A stretch of DNA of 27,916 nucleotides, taken from the NCBI GenBank assembly GCA_900768535.1, contig CAAGDE010000121.1:1-27916 (forward strand), given 5' to 3'. A program made the position numbers and the translations under genes. The notes under the pieces are model-generated. The model saw only the letters and a list, made by a program, of their open reading frames with translations, did not search any database and had not been told where the DNA came from. This document shows positions 1 through 7,592 of this stretch, in pieces (the first letter of the stretch is position 1; every line of letters starts with the position of its first letter). The DNA comes from Clostridia bacterium. Its GTDB lineage: Bacteria > Bacillota > Clostridia > Oscillospirales > CAG-272.

Positions 1-186
1 CCCACCGCCCGGCGCCCCACCGTGTCATCCTGAGCGAAGCGGCACACCGGGGGTAGGGGCGAACGTGACCACCAACCATTGCCGCACAGCGAACCCCGCC
101 CCAAGCGGGGCGCCGGCAGGCGGGATCTCCGTTGCTAAGAGGTACCACACAAAGCAACGTGCCACCGAAAAAGGCTTCGAAAGTTC

Positions 187-240
187 ATACCACTGACAAA
201 TGGCTCAGAACAAGCGTTCTGAGCCATTTGTCAGTGGTAT
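187..240. repeat. Perfect 25-bp inverted repeat with 4-nt loop
   Basis: Arms 187-211 and 216-240 are exact reverse complements, separated by AAGC. The core of the arm reads CACTGACAAATGGCTCAGAA. It lies 40 bp past the stop codon of the TPM gene on the minus strand, so a transcript through it would fold into a 25-bp helix. It has no T-run directly after either arm, so it is not a standard intrinsic terminator by itself, although a second hairpin adjoins it. It could be a transcript-stabilising structure or the remnant of a small mobile palindrome. Confidence 0.9.
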
Positions 241-268
241 AAAGGACTTTTCGCAAGTCTTTTTGTTT
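241..268. terminator. Likely terminator between the palindrome and the TPM gene
   Basis: Bases 241-249 pair with 255-263 (nine pairs, one G-T) around a TTCGC loop. A T-run follows on the plus strand (260-264), and a short T-rich stretch follows on the minus strand. It lies 17 bp beyond the minus-strand stop codon at 280, so it probably ends the SPFH operon, perhaps together with the 25-bp inverted repeat next to it. Confidence 0.5.
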
Positions 269-279
269 GCCTCAATCTG

Positions 280-1056
280 TCAGAAGCTGCCGCCTCTGCC
301 GCCGCGGGAGGAGCCGCCGCTGCTGCCTCCGCCGCTCCGGTTGGAATCGGTCTGCACACGCGTTTTGGTCACGGTGCTGTAGAGGTAGAGGTCCGCGCTC
401 TTATCCAGCGAGAAGCTGTGATCCTTGACGTAATTCGCCGCGTTTTTGCCGCGCCGCGCGTTGTTCATCCGGTAGGCGAGGATGCCGGCGGTGATGAATC
501 CGGCTGCCAGCCCGATGAAAATGATGATAAACTCCGCCAAAACCGGATTCCCGCTGTCGGACGAGCCGTTCAGATCCTCCGGTGTCAGTACGGCAACCGC
601 ACTGACGAAGGACAGCCCCGCCGATTTCCAGTTGCTTTCCTTCAGCCGGCTTTTGGTCTGATTTTCGATCCGGTCCAAGGCACTGCCGGACAGATTGTCG
701 TTCATCCGTCCGATGGTGCGGATGTAGTAGTTCCGGGACGAAATATCCACTGCAAGGATGATGGCATCGCTCTTTTCATCGCATTCCCGGTCATAAAGCC
801 GGTCGGCAAGGTCGCGCAGACGGCTTTCGCTGTAGCCCGAATCGGTGAAGATCACGCCCACATTGGCGCCGACCTGCCTTGCCGCTTCCGACGCCGCCGA
901 TTGCAGACTTGTCGCGTCTGCCGCGGTCAGAACGCCGTCCGGATTTTCAACAAAGCCCTCGGTTCGCGCACTTCCTGCCGCAAGGACGCCGAGCGTCAGC
1001 GCGAAGCAGAGAAGGAGCAGGGTGACCGGCAGACAGATCCGTTTTCCGTTTTTCAT
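280..1056 (-). CDS. TPM-domain membrane protein (YgcG/YdjH-like)
   Basis: A 258-residue protein with an N-terminal hydrophobic signal/anchor (residues about 6-26). A TPM domain follows (about 35-170; the stretch QVGANVGVIFTDSGYSE is typical), then a second transmembrane segment (AEFIIIFIGLAAGFITAGIL). The short tail ends in glycine and serine repeats (GGGSSGGSSRGGRGGSF), as in other TPM proteins. TPM domains are extracytoplasmic in this topology. I chose the ATG at 1056 because it overlaps the TGA of the upstream gene as ATGA and has GGGAGG before it; the frame extends upstream to 1146 without a better site. It is the last gene of a three-gene operon and corresponds by content to YdjH of the Bacillus ydjFGHI envelope-stress cluster. 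The biochemical activity is unknown. Confidence 0.87.
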   Translation of the reverse strand: MKNGKRICLPVTLLLLCFALTLGVLAAGSARTEGFVENPDGVLTAADATSLQSAASEAARQVGANVGVIFTDSGYSESRLRDLADRLYDRECDEKSDAIILAVDISSRNYYIRTIGRMNDNLSGSALDRIENQTKSRLKESNWKSAGLSFVSAVAVLTPEDLNGSSDSGNPVLAEFIIIFIGLAAGFITAGILAYRMNNARRGKNAANYVKDHSFSLDKSADLYLYSTVTKTRVQTDSNRSGGGSSGGSSRGGRGGSF

Positions 1057-2138
1057 CCGAACATCCCTCCCATCCATAGAAACAGCTGGGCAACGCCGAT
1101 AACCGCCGCGGCAATGCCGCCTGCCCACGCGAAGAAGCGTCCCCACGAGATGGGCAGCTTGCCGACGAATTTGCCGGTCTGACCGTTCATCGCAAAGAAA
1201 TAGCGCTTGTCGCGGTATTTGGTATTGAGGACGTACACCGGGAGCATGGCATATTTGACCGTGCTGTTCTCGGTGCGGATATCGGTGCTGCGCGTGGTGA
1301 CGGTGGCATAGCCGTGGACGGTTGACCGCAGGGTGTCCTCCAGGCTCTGCTTCACCCGCCGGGACGCGCGCGGGGAGGAATCCTTTGCGCTGACGTCAAA
1401 GCGGTCGGCAAGAAAGCCGGAAAGGTACGCCGTGCCGAAGTCGGTCAGACTGCGGTAGTCGAACGGCTCCAGCGAATCCATATAGCTGTCATCCATTTTC
1501 TCGGACGCATCGACCGGGATTTTTTCGAACGCCATTTTTCCGCCGCGGATGACCAGAAAGTGGCTGGTTTTGGTGTAGAGGTAGTCGCCGCTCCGCCAGG
1601 AGGACACGCGGGTGGTGTTGAAGTGCACGGTGCCGTTTGCATCGCAGTCGAACAGCCAGAAGGGGACGTATACCCCCTGCAGCTTGTCAATGGTATTCTC
1701 CCGCCGGAAGGCTTTCGGCAGGAGCAGCTTTCCTTTGTAGAATTTTTTCAGGGTATCCTTTGCCGCCTGGCGGTCCAGACGGAAGGGAATGATGTAATCG
1801 GGGCGGAGCGAGCCGGAGACGCGCTCTTTGATGATGGCGGGATTGCCGCAGTAGGGGCATTCGGTTGCCATCGTGTTTTCGTCCCCGACCAGTGCCGCAC
1901 CGCAGGACTGACAGATGAATGCGGTCTGCTCGTCCTCGGTTTCGGTTCCCGTGTAATCCGACCATTCCGGCTCGGAGGCGTTCTTTTCGTCCTCCTCCGC
2001 CGCCTTCAGCTGTTCCAGCTGTTCCACGGAAAACCGGTTGTCGCAGTATTCGCAGACCAGCTCCTGCGATGCGCCGTCAAACTTCAGCCCGGCACCGCAA
2101 CAGGGACATTTGTATTCCAGTACGGTTTCGTCAGCCAT
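1053..2138 (-). CDS. TFIIB-type zinc-ribbon membrane protein (YdjG-like)
   Basis: A 361-residue protein with two N-terminal zinc ribbons: CPCCG paired with CEYC (about residues 11-32), and CQSCG paired with CPYCG (about 76-97). A long soluble region without recognised catalytic residues follows. The C-terminal transmembrane helix lies at about 333-357 (WAGGIAAAVIGVAQLFLW). This arrangement matches Firmicutes proteins annotated as TFIIB-type zinc-ribbon proteins or, misleadingly, as phage replication or PriA-like proteins; YdjG of B. subtilis is the closest known type. The gene starts 24 bp after the SPFH gene stop and shares ATGA with the TPM gene, so the three are co-transcribed. YdjG has been tied to membrane anchoring of PspA in Bacillus, but no pspA is present here. 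The exact role is inferred. Confidence 0.85.
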   Translation of the reverse strand: MADETVLEYKCPCCGAGLKFDGASQELVCEYCDNRFSVEQLEQLKAAEEDEKNASEPEWSDYTGTETEDEQTAFICQSCGAALVGDENTMATECPYCGNPAIIKERVSGSLRPDYIIPFRLDRQAAKDTLKKFYKGKLLLPKAFRRENTIDKLQGVYVPFWLFDCDANGTVHFNTTRVSSWRSGDYLYTKTSHFLVIRGGKMAFEKIPVDASEKMDDSYMDSLEPFDYRSLTDFGTAYLSGFLADRFDVSAKDSSPRASRRVKQSLEDTLRSTVHGYATVTTRSTDIRTENSTVKYAMLPVYVLNTKYRDKRYFFAMNGQTGKFVGKLPISWGRFFAWAGGIAAAVIGVAQLFLWMGGMFG

Positions 2139-2162
2139 TGCCGTATTCTCCTCTGTGCCGCG

Positions 2163-3509
2163 TTATTTCGCGTCGTTGTCGTCAAAGATATCGCCGCATT
2201 CGGGGCAGAACTTCGGCGGATTTGCGGGATCCTCCGGTGTCCAGCCGCACTTGTCACAGCGGTAGACCTTTGCGCCTGCGGGACGCTTGGAGCCGCACTC
2301 GGAGCAGAATCTGCCCTTGTTCTTTGCGCCGCACTTGGTGCAGACCCAGAAGTCATCCGGCTTCGGGGCGCCGCACTCCGCGCAGAATTTGCCGGTGTTG
2401 ACCGCGCCGCACTTGCAGGTCCAGCCGTCTGCGGGAGCCGTCTTTGCCGCTTCCGCCGCCTGTTTTGCCTGTGCCGCCTGCTGTGCCTGCTGTTGCTGTG
2501 CCTGCATCTGGAAAAGCTGTCCTGCGTTGACGCCGCCCTGGTTCTGTGCCATGTTCAAGCCGGCAAACGCCATGAACGCGCCGCCCTGACCCTGGTTCTT
2601 TGCCGCGTCCTGCATTGCCTGAGCCTGCGCACCGGTCAGAACTGCCGCCGCCATACCGGGATCGCGCATGACCGCGCTCTTCTGGTACTGCTTGATCATG
2701 TCCTCGTCTTCCTTGGATGCGGTGACCGAATTGACGCCGAAGGAGCAGACCTTGATGCCGCGCAGCTCGGTCCATTTCTTCGACAGAACCTCGTTCAGGG
2801 CATCGGCGATCTCCACGGTGTGACCCGGAAGCGCGCTGTAACGGACGCCCTTCTCGGAGATCTTTGCAAATGCAGGCTGGAGTGCGGTCAGCAGCTCGGT
2901 CTTGAGCATACTGTCGATGCGGTCGCGCGTGTACAGGTCACTGACGTTGCCCGCCACGTTCTTGTAGAACAGCAGGGGGTCAACGATTTTGTAGGAGTAT
3001 TCGCCGTTGCAGCGGATGGAGATATCGACATCCAACCCGATGTTGCGGTCGACCACGCGGAAGGGGACCGGGCTTGCCGTGCCGTACTTGTTGCCGGGGA
3101 TTTCCTTGACGTTGAAGTAGTAGACGCGCTGATCCTTTCCGGTATCGCCGCCGTAGGTGAACCGGCGACCGATGGTTGCGAAGGTTCCGAGAATCGCCTT
3201 GCCGAGGCTTCCGGTGAACAGGCTGGGCTCGGTGGATTTGTCGTAGGTGAATTCACCCGGCTCCGCGCAGAATTCGACCACCTCTCCCTGCGAGACGATG
3301 ATCATGCACTGTCCCTCGTTGACGGCGATGCCGGAGCCGTTCGAGATGATGTTGTCCTCTCCCTTGGTGTTGGAGGAGCGGCGCGAGGTGCGCTTCTGCC
3401 CCTTTGCAACCAGAACGTTTTCGGAGAGGGAATCGCAGTAGAAGAACTCCTTCCACTGGTCTGCAAGTGTGCCGCCAAGGGCACCGGTGAAGGCTTTGAT
3501 AAGTCCCAT
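2163..3509 (-). CDS. SPFH/band-7 protein with three C-terminal zinc ribbons (YdjI-like)
   Basis: A 448-residue protein. The N-terminal two thirds (about 20-265) is an SPFH domain of the YdjI or 'virion core protein' type, with no transmembrane helix. A Q/A-rich linker follows (QAQQQQAQQAAQAKQAAEAA). Three zinc ribbons end the protein: CKCG/CAECG, CTKCG/CSECG, and CDKCG/CPECG. SPFH proteins form oligomeric membrane scaffolds, and YdjI in Bacillus is needed for membrane localisation of PspA. The start at 3509 has AAAGGAGG nine bases upstream, and a good promoter lies at 3543-3571. It is the first gene of the operon with the YdjG-like and TPM genes. Three ribbons facing two more in the next gene suggest zinc-dependent assembly of a shared complex, which is inference. 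Confidence 0.87.
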   Translation of the reverse strand: MGLIKAFTGALGGTLADQWKEFFYCDSLSENVLVAKGQKRTSRRSSNTKGEDNIISNGSGIAVNEGQCMIIVSQGEVVEFCAEPGEFTYDKSTEPSLFTGSLGKAILGTFATIGRRFTYGGDTGKDQRVYYFNVKEIPGNKYGTASPVPFRVVDRNIGLDVDISIRCNGEYSYKIVDPLLFYKNVAGNVSDLYTRDRIDSMLKTELLTALQPAFAKISEKGVRYSALPGHTVEIADALNEVLSKKWTELRGIKVCSFGVNSVTASKEDEDMIKQYQKSAVMRDPGMAAAVLTGAQAQAMQDAAKNQGQGGAFMAFAGLNMAQNQGGVNAGQLFQMQAQQQQAQQAAQAKQAAEAAKTAPADGWTCKCGAVNTGKFCAECGAPKPDDFWVCTKCGAKNKGRFCSECGSKRPAGAKVYRCDKCGWTPEDPANPPKFCPECGDIFDDNDAK

Positions 3510-3542
3510 AATCGGAACCTCCTTTTACAATCTGATACAAAC

Positions 3543-3571
3543 AGTATACCATATCGCGGGAATTTTTTCAA
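3543..3571 (-). promoter_or_regulatory. Sigma-A type promoter of the SPFH operon
   Basis: On the minus strand, TTGAAA (3571-3566) and TATACT (3548-3543) are separated by 17 bp. The SPFH start codon at 3509 lies about 27 bases past the expected transcription start, with AAAGGAGG between them. Confidence 0.75.
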
Positions 3572-3763
3572 TAGGAAAGTGCGAAAAAATGAATGTGAAT
3601 TTTTGTTCATCCGGGCGCGAAGCGGGGCACTTCCGGTCGCATTCCGGCGGGGGCGGGGGAGATGTGTCGGACGATTTATTTTCTTCCCCCAAAATCCGAC
3701 CGCTTTTACGCCCGGTGTGTGCTAAAATAGAGAAAAAAGGACAGGCAGGAAGGATGTGAAGAC

Positions 3764-4105
3764 ATGATTCAAAACGGGGGACAGGTCAGCTACGAGGAGC
3801 ACGGAGACGCACTGGTTGTGGTGATCCGAGGAGAAATCGACCATCACTGCGCGGTGTCGGTACGGACCGGCGTGGATGACGTCCTGGCGACCGGCCGTCC
3901 CGCTCGGGTGTTCCTGGATCTATCCGGGGTGGACTTTATGGACAGCTCCGGGCTGGGGCTGATCATGGGGCGGTTTGCTCTGGTGCGGCGTTACGGAGGG
4001 AAGCTGGCGGTTGCCGATCCCAGCGCGGCGGTGCTGAAAATGATGCGGCTTGCCGGCATGGAAAAGATGATTCCGATCAAATACACGAAAAAAGGGAGAT
4101 GCTGA
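3764..4105 (+). CDS. spoIIAA: Anti-sigma F factor antagonist SpoIIAA (STAS domain)
   Basis: A 113-residue STAS-domain protein, close to the usual length of about 117. The conserved MDSSGLGLIMGR segment (residues 59-70) holds the serine pair at 61-62 that includes the site phosphorylated by SpoIIAB. In its unphosphorylated form SpoIIAA binds SpoIIAB and frees sigma F in the forespore. It is the first gene of a spoIIAA-spoIIAB-sigF operon in the classical order. The start has GGAAGG 9-10 bases upstream. In spore formers this operon is normally driven by sigma H. I see AGGAAAG near 3573 and GAAT motifs at 3591-3600, but the spacings do not fit the sigma H consensus, so I do not call a promoter. 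Confidence 0.95.
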   Translation: MIQNGGQVSYEEHGDALVVVIRGEIDHHCAVSVRTGVDDVLATGRPARVFLDLSGVDFMDSSGLGLIMGRFALVRRYGGKLAVADPSAAVLKMMRLAGMEKMIPIKYTKKGRC

Positions 4106-4107
4106 AC

Positions 4108-4563
4108 ATGGGAAGAAATACGGTGGATTTTACCGCTGAGGTAGAGAACGAAATGTGTCTGACGGTGCCGTCGCTGTCGGTCAACGAGGGCTTGGCACGG
4201 TCGGCGGTGGCGGCGTTCTGCGCCCAGCTCAACCCCACGGCGGTGGAGCTTGCCGATCTCAAATGCGCGGTCTCGGAGGCGGTGACAAACTGCATTGTTC
4301 ACGCCTACCGCGACACGGTGGGGGAGATCCGGATTTGCGTCAAGCTGTGCGAGGGTCGGCTGGTACAGGTGGAAATCAGCGACCGCGGGTGCGGAATTGC
4401 CGACGTCAGGCAGGCGCGGGAGCCGCTGTTCACGACCGATGCGGCAGGGGAGCGGAGCGGCATGGGCTTTACGGTGATGGAGAGCTTCTGCGATTCGGTC
4501 AGGGTCCGCAGCCGGGTCGGTCGCGGGACCTCGGTCATTCTGTTCAAGCGGCTACATAAATGA
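4108..4563 (+). CDS. spoIIAB: Anti-sigma F factor and serine kinase SpoIIAB
   Basis: A 151-residue GHKL ATPase that holds sigma F inactive and phosphorylates SpoIIAA. Visible motifs are the N box (SEAVTNCIVHAY), the G1 box (DRGCGIAD) and the G2 box (GERSGMGFTVME). Similarity to B. subtilis SpoIIAB runs the full length. An in-frame ATG at 4099 abuts the GGGAG ribosome-binding site with no spacing, so the ATG at 4108, nine bases past GGAG, is the better start. The gene begins 2 bp after the SpoIIAA stop and ends overlapping the region before sigF, so the three are translated from one message. Confidence 0.95.
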   Translation: MGRNTVDFTAEVENEMCLTVPSLSVNEGLARSAVAAFCAQLNPTAVELADLKCAVSEAVTNCIVHAYRDTVGEIRICVKLCEGRLVQVEISDRGCGIADVRQAREPLFTTDAAGERSGMGFTVMESFCDSVRVRSRVGRGTSVILFKRLHK

Positions 4564-4586
4564 TGCTTCCCTTGGAGGAATCCGGT

Positions 4587-5321
4587 ATGGAACAGTTGAC
4601 CCGGCAGGAACGGAATACCTGCCTTCTGGAGCGCCTGGCGGCAGGGGACACGGCGGCGGAGAGCGAGCTGATGGAGGAGAACATGGGGCTTGTGCGCCAC
4701 ATTGCGCGCCGGTTTCTGGATCGCGGGACCGAATACGAGGATCTGGTGCAGATCGGCAGCATCGGAATGCTCAAGGCGATCCGTTCCTTTTCCGTGGAGC
4801 GCGGCACGGCGTTTTCCACCTATGCGGTCCCCCTGATTGTGGGGGAGATCCGGCGGCATCTGCGCGATGACGGTCCGATCAAGGTCAGCCGGATCTATCG
4901 CCGCCAGGGGATGTCCCTCATGCGTGAGAAGCGGCGGATTCAGACCGAGGAGGGCAGGGATCCCGATATCCGGGAGCTGGCTCAGCGCTGCGGCGTGAGC
5001 GTGGAGGAGGCGGCGATCTCCCTGGATGCGCTGACACCGGTGGCGTCGCTTTCCGACCCCTTGCGGGATGAGGACGGCATGACGCTGGAGGGGACGGTCT
5101 CCGATGCCGACAGCGACCGGGAAAGCGATGCCATCTGCGACCGTGTCGCCCTGGCGCAGAGCATCGGGCGGATGCCTCCTCTCTGGCAGAAGATCATCCT
5201 TCTCCGCTATTTCCGCAATCAGACCCAGCAACGCGTTGCCGACAGCCTCGGTCTGACCCAGGTTAAGGTCTCCCGCGAAGAAAAAAAGATTCTCTCCTTC
5301 CTCCGAGGGGAGCTTTCCTGA
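4587..5321 (+). CDS. sigF: Sporulation sigma factor SigF (early forespore)
   Basis: A 244-residue sigma-70 family protein, close to the 255 of B. subtilis sigma F. Region 2 is clear (ENMGLVRHIARRFLDRG through YEDLVQIGSIGMLKAIRSF and FSTYAVPLIVGEIRRHLRDD). Region 3 is intermediate, and region 4 ends the protein (RVADSLGLTQVKVSREEKKI). It directs the first forespore-specific transcription after asymmetric division. Two in-frame ATGs at 4560 and 4563 overlap the spoIIAB stop, but GGAGG at 4574-4578 points to the ATG at 4587. Identity as sigma F rather than sigma G rests mainly on the operon context. The reading frame ends just before an intrinsic-terminator-like hairpin at 5377. Confidence 0.94.
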   Translation: MEQLTRQERNTCLLERLAAGDTAAESELMEENMGLVRHIARRFLDRGTEYEDLVQIGSIGMLKAIRSFSVERGTAFSTYAVPLIVGEIRRHLRDDGPIKVSRIYRRQGMSLMREKRRIQTEEGRDPDIRELAQRCGVSVEEAAISLDALTPVASLSDPLRDEDGMTLEGTVSDADSDRESDAICDRVALAQSIGRMPPLWQKIILLRYFRNQTQQRVADSLGLTQVKVSREEKKILSFLRGELS

Positions 5322-5376
5322 GCGGGACTTTTGGCACAGCCCAAAGCCTTCTCCCGCAACATCAGGCAATATAAAC

Positions 5377-5422
5377 AACAGATCGGTTATCGCTCACCAA
5401 CGGGTGCGATAGCCGATCTGTT
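5377..5422. terminator. Bidirectional terminator-like hairpin between sigF and M48 gene
   Basis: Bases 5377-5393 pair with 5406-5422 over 17 positions, with one G-T, and an inner CACC/GGTG extends the stem. It lies between converging genes (stops at 5321 and 5450). The T-runs on either side are short, so termination strength is uncertain. Confidence 0.65.
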
Positions 5423-5449
5423 AACCATATTTCCGTCTCCAAGGTCCCC

Positions 5450-7483
5450 TCACCGAGGATAAACCCGGCAGGGGAAGGAATTCAGGAAGCGGTCGAAGGC
5501 TGGCTCGTAAAGGAAGAGAGAGTATTGCCAGCCGGAGGGATCGTTGTCAAGGTGGCGGAAAATCTGGTTCATGATGTCGTTCAGAACCTCGTCCTCTGTA
5601 TCGTCCCGGAAGCGGATGACAAAGGCGGAGGTGAATGCGTCATCCGTTACGGTTTTGCGCACCAGCCAAATGTCAGAGATTGCGTTGCCGGTGTCGATGC
5701 CGTGAATGAAATTCAGAATTTCCTCCAGCCGACCGTCCGGGAGCGTCTCTGCGGAGAGCCGGTCCTTCGGCGTCAGGCTGTTGAACCGATCGTTTACGTC
5801 AATGGAGTGCTGGGACTTGTCCATCAGCTTTTCGCGGTGGGCTGTCAGTTCGTCCGGCAGATTCATCCAGCGGCAGAAGACAATGATTGTCTGGAGCCCT
5901 TCGTCGGTGTAATTGTTGTTGTCATCCAGTGCACGGTCAATCAGCGCGATGCCGGCGGGATCCCAGCGATCCAGCAAAATCCGCCCCTTGATGTAACGGG
6001 CGTAGGTCAGACCGAAATCGTCGGGAAGCTCGGACAGCATCCGGTCGCAGATTGCCTCTGCGCGATCAAAGCGGATCAGGCGCATATAAGCCTCAATCAC
6101 CGGGATCATGCGGTCCGGCTCCCACAACGGCTCCCCGGCGGCTTCCCATTCATCGACAAGCTTTTTCGGCTTCAGATAATATTCCTCCCGTGCCGCGGCG
6201 TATTCCTCCGGGGAGTCGGGACGGTATCCCTCCTCGACGGTTTCGGTGATACGACGCAGCTCCGCGCTGATCGGATCGTCCGCAGATGCGGCAGGGAAGA
6301 CCACATCGTAGGGGTGGTTGCCGAGCGATTCCCTGCGCTCCCGGAAGGTGGGATGACTGTCCATCAGCGGCGGCAGCTCCTGATCCAGCAGCGTCCGCCA
6401 GAAGGGAAGCCGCTCGGAAACCGCGCGTCGGAATGCTTCGGCAAAGCGCAGAATCGGATGCTGCCGCGGCTCCTTTGGCAGATATTCCGGCTCCGGCAGC
6501 CACCGCTCGGTCTCCACGTCATAGAGATCCTTGCATCCGAGCTTTGCCAGCAGACCGGTGTAAACGGACGGGTTGCCGTATTGCAGGATTGCCCTGTCCG
6601 CCCGGCGTTCCGAAATTTCGGACGAAATCGCCACATCGATCGACCCGCACCAAAGGATCAGCGCGGTCGGAAGCCGGAAAAAAACGCCGAAGGGGGCTGC
6701 CGCTTCCAATGCGCCGCAAAGGATGCTCCGCAGGAACGCCAGCGTTTCCGTATGCCGGACATCTCCGTAGCGGATGTGCGCAACCTCGTGAATGAGCATA
6801 TTTTCCAGCTCCTCGTCGGTCAGAAGCGGCAGGAGCGCGGCACCGAGGTTGATGAAATAGCTGCTAAGATTCCGTTGATAAAACGCGGAGGCACCGAACT
6901 GTCCGTCGGAGCAAAGGGCAATCCGCCGCCGGCACCCCAGCTTTTTGCGTACCCGGTTCAGCATTCCGTAAAGCGCGGGGTAATCTTTGCTCCGCAGAAG
7001 TCCGAAAACCTGCGGATGCTCGCGTTCCTGCAACAGTGTGAATGTGTAGCTGAACAGAATGTAGAATGACAGCACGGCAAGCACCCATCCGAGCGGGGTG
7101 CGGCTCAGCAGACCGCCCAAAATGGCAGTTGCCGGCGACATGGCAAGCATCAGGAAAAAGTAGATATAGGTCCAAACAATTGCCGAATTGATGTGCCGGC
7201 GCTGGCGCATAAGCGAGGGCTCGTCGGTCAGCTTCTTGCCCGTGACAAGGTCACGGACCTCCCGGACGGACTTTTTGTTGATCTGCTTCAGCAACTTCGC
7301 AGAGATGATCAGATTGGCAAGTGCCAACAGGAGCAGAACCGCCAACAGGGCAATGCCCGCCCCCAGTATGGATGTCGGAGCGATGTTCAAATCCTGCCGC
7401 AGCAGATTTCCTGTCATAAAGAAATAGCCGGTGGGCAAGAGCGCCAGCAGGGTGGCAAGAATATAGCGGATGACTTTTTTCAT
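5450..7483 (-). CDS. M48-family membrane zinc metallopeptidase with C-terminal repeat region
   Basis: A 677-residue protein. Four hydrophobic segments lie in the first 150 residues (about 5-24, 38-60, 101-125, 130-150), then an M48 peptidase domain with HEVAH at 232-236 inside ENMLIHEVAHIRYGDVRH. The third zinc ligand is probably the glutamate in SERRAD (about 292). About 350 further residues look helical and repeat-like (for example RFDRAEAICDRMLSELPDDF), suggesting TPR-like packing. M48 enzymes of the HtpX/Ste24 type cleave membrane or misfolded envelope proteins. The ATG at 7483 has AAAGGAGG upstream; the open frame extends to 7726 only through the terminator region. No promoter is obvious, so read-through from gap is possible. 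The substrate is unknown. Confidence 0.88.
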   Translation of the reverse strand: MKKVIRYILATLLALLPTGYFFMTGNLLRQDLNIAPTSILGAGIALLAVLLLLALANLIISAKLLKQINKKSVREVRDLVTGKKLTDEPSLMRQRRHINSAIVWTYIYFFLMLAMSPATAILGGLLSRTPLGWVLAVLSFYILFSYTFTLLQEREHPQVFGLLRSKDYPALYGMLNRVRKKLGCRRRIALCSDGQFGASAFYQRNLSSYFINLGAALLPLLTDEELENMLIHEVAHIRYGDVRHTETLAFLRSILCGALEAAAPFGVFFRLPTALILWCGSIDVAISSEISERRADRAILQYGNPSVYTGLLAKLGCKDLYDVETERWLPEPEYLPKEPRQHPILRFAEAFRRAVSERLPFWRTLLDQELPPLMDSHPTFRERRESLGNHPYDVVFPAASADDPISAELRRITETVEEGYRPDSPEEYAAAREEYYLKPKKLVDEWEAAGEPLWEPDRMIPVIEAYMRLIRFDRAEAICDRMLSELPDDFGLTYARYIKGRILLDRWDPAGIALIDRALDDNNNYTDEGLQTIIVFCRWMNLPDELTAHREKLMDKSQHSIDVNDRFNSLTPKDRLSAETLPDGRLEEILNFIHGIDTGNAISDIWLVRKTVTDDAFTSAFVIRFRDDTEDEVLNDIMNQIFRHLDNDPSGWQYSLFLYEPAFDRFLNSFPCRVYPR

Positions 7484-7531
7484 AGTGCCTCCTTTGATGA
7501 TAACGGAACGGTTGGATCTGACGCGCGCGCT

Positions 7532-7580
7532 TTGGACAGAAAAGGGCGCCCCTGCGAAAGGGGTGCCCTTTTTTGTCCAA
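7532..7580 (-). terminator. Intrinsic terminator of gap
   Basis: A long stem (7532-7552 with 7560-7580, one G-T pair and a small mismatch region) with an AAAGGGC...GCCCTTT core lies just past the gap stop codon at 7593. On the minus strand the right arm ends in CCCTTTTC. The next gene on this strand (M48) starts 48 bp beyond it. Confidence 0.8.
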
Positions 7581-7592
7581 GGTCTTTCGCTC

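Larger units (their letters stand above)
1..279. other. Non-coding region with repeat-like sequences
   Basis: No convincing gene. The stretch 23-40 reads TGTCATCCTGAGCGAAGC, a motif I recall as a dispersed repeat in many bacterial genomes; it occurs once here. A small hairpin (CCCCGC at 94-99 with GCGGGG at 105-110) follows. The large perfect inverted repeat at 187-240 and the hairpin at 241-263 are listed separately. The 60-residue reading frame at 200-382 is only a read-through of the inverted repeat into the antisense of the TPM gene. Confidence 0.6.

Noticed and set aside
1053..3509. Prophage genes suggested by the usual names of these families ('virion core protein', 'phage replication protein')
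   Set aside because: The names are misleading; the operon matches the YdjGHI envelope cluster and no other phage gene is present.
1560..3725. Long plus-strand reading frame of 721 codons
   Set aside because: It is antisense to the zinc-ribbon and SPFH genes, which have clear domains, ribosome-binding sites and a promoter; its translation is low-complexity and matches no family. G+C-rich DNA often opens such antisense frames.
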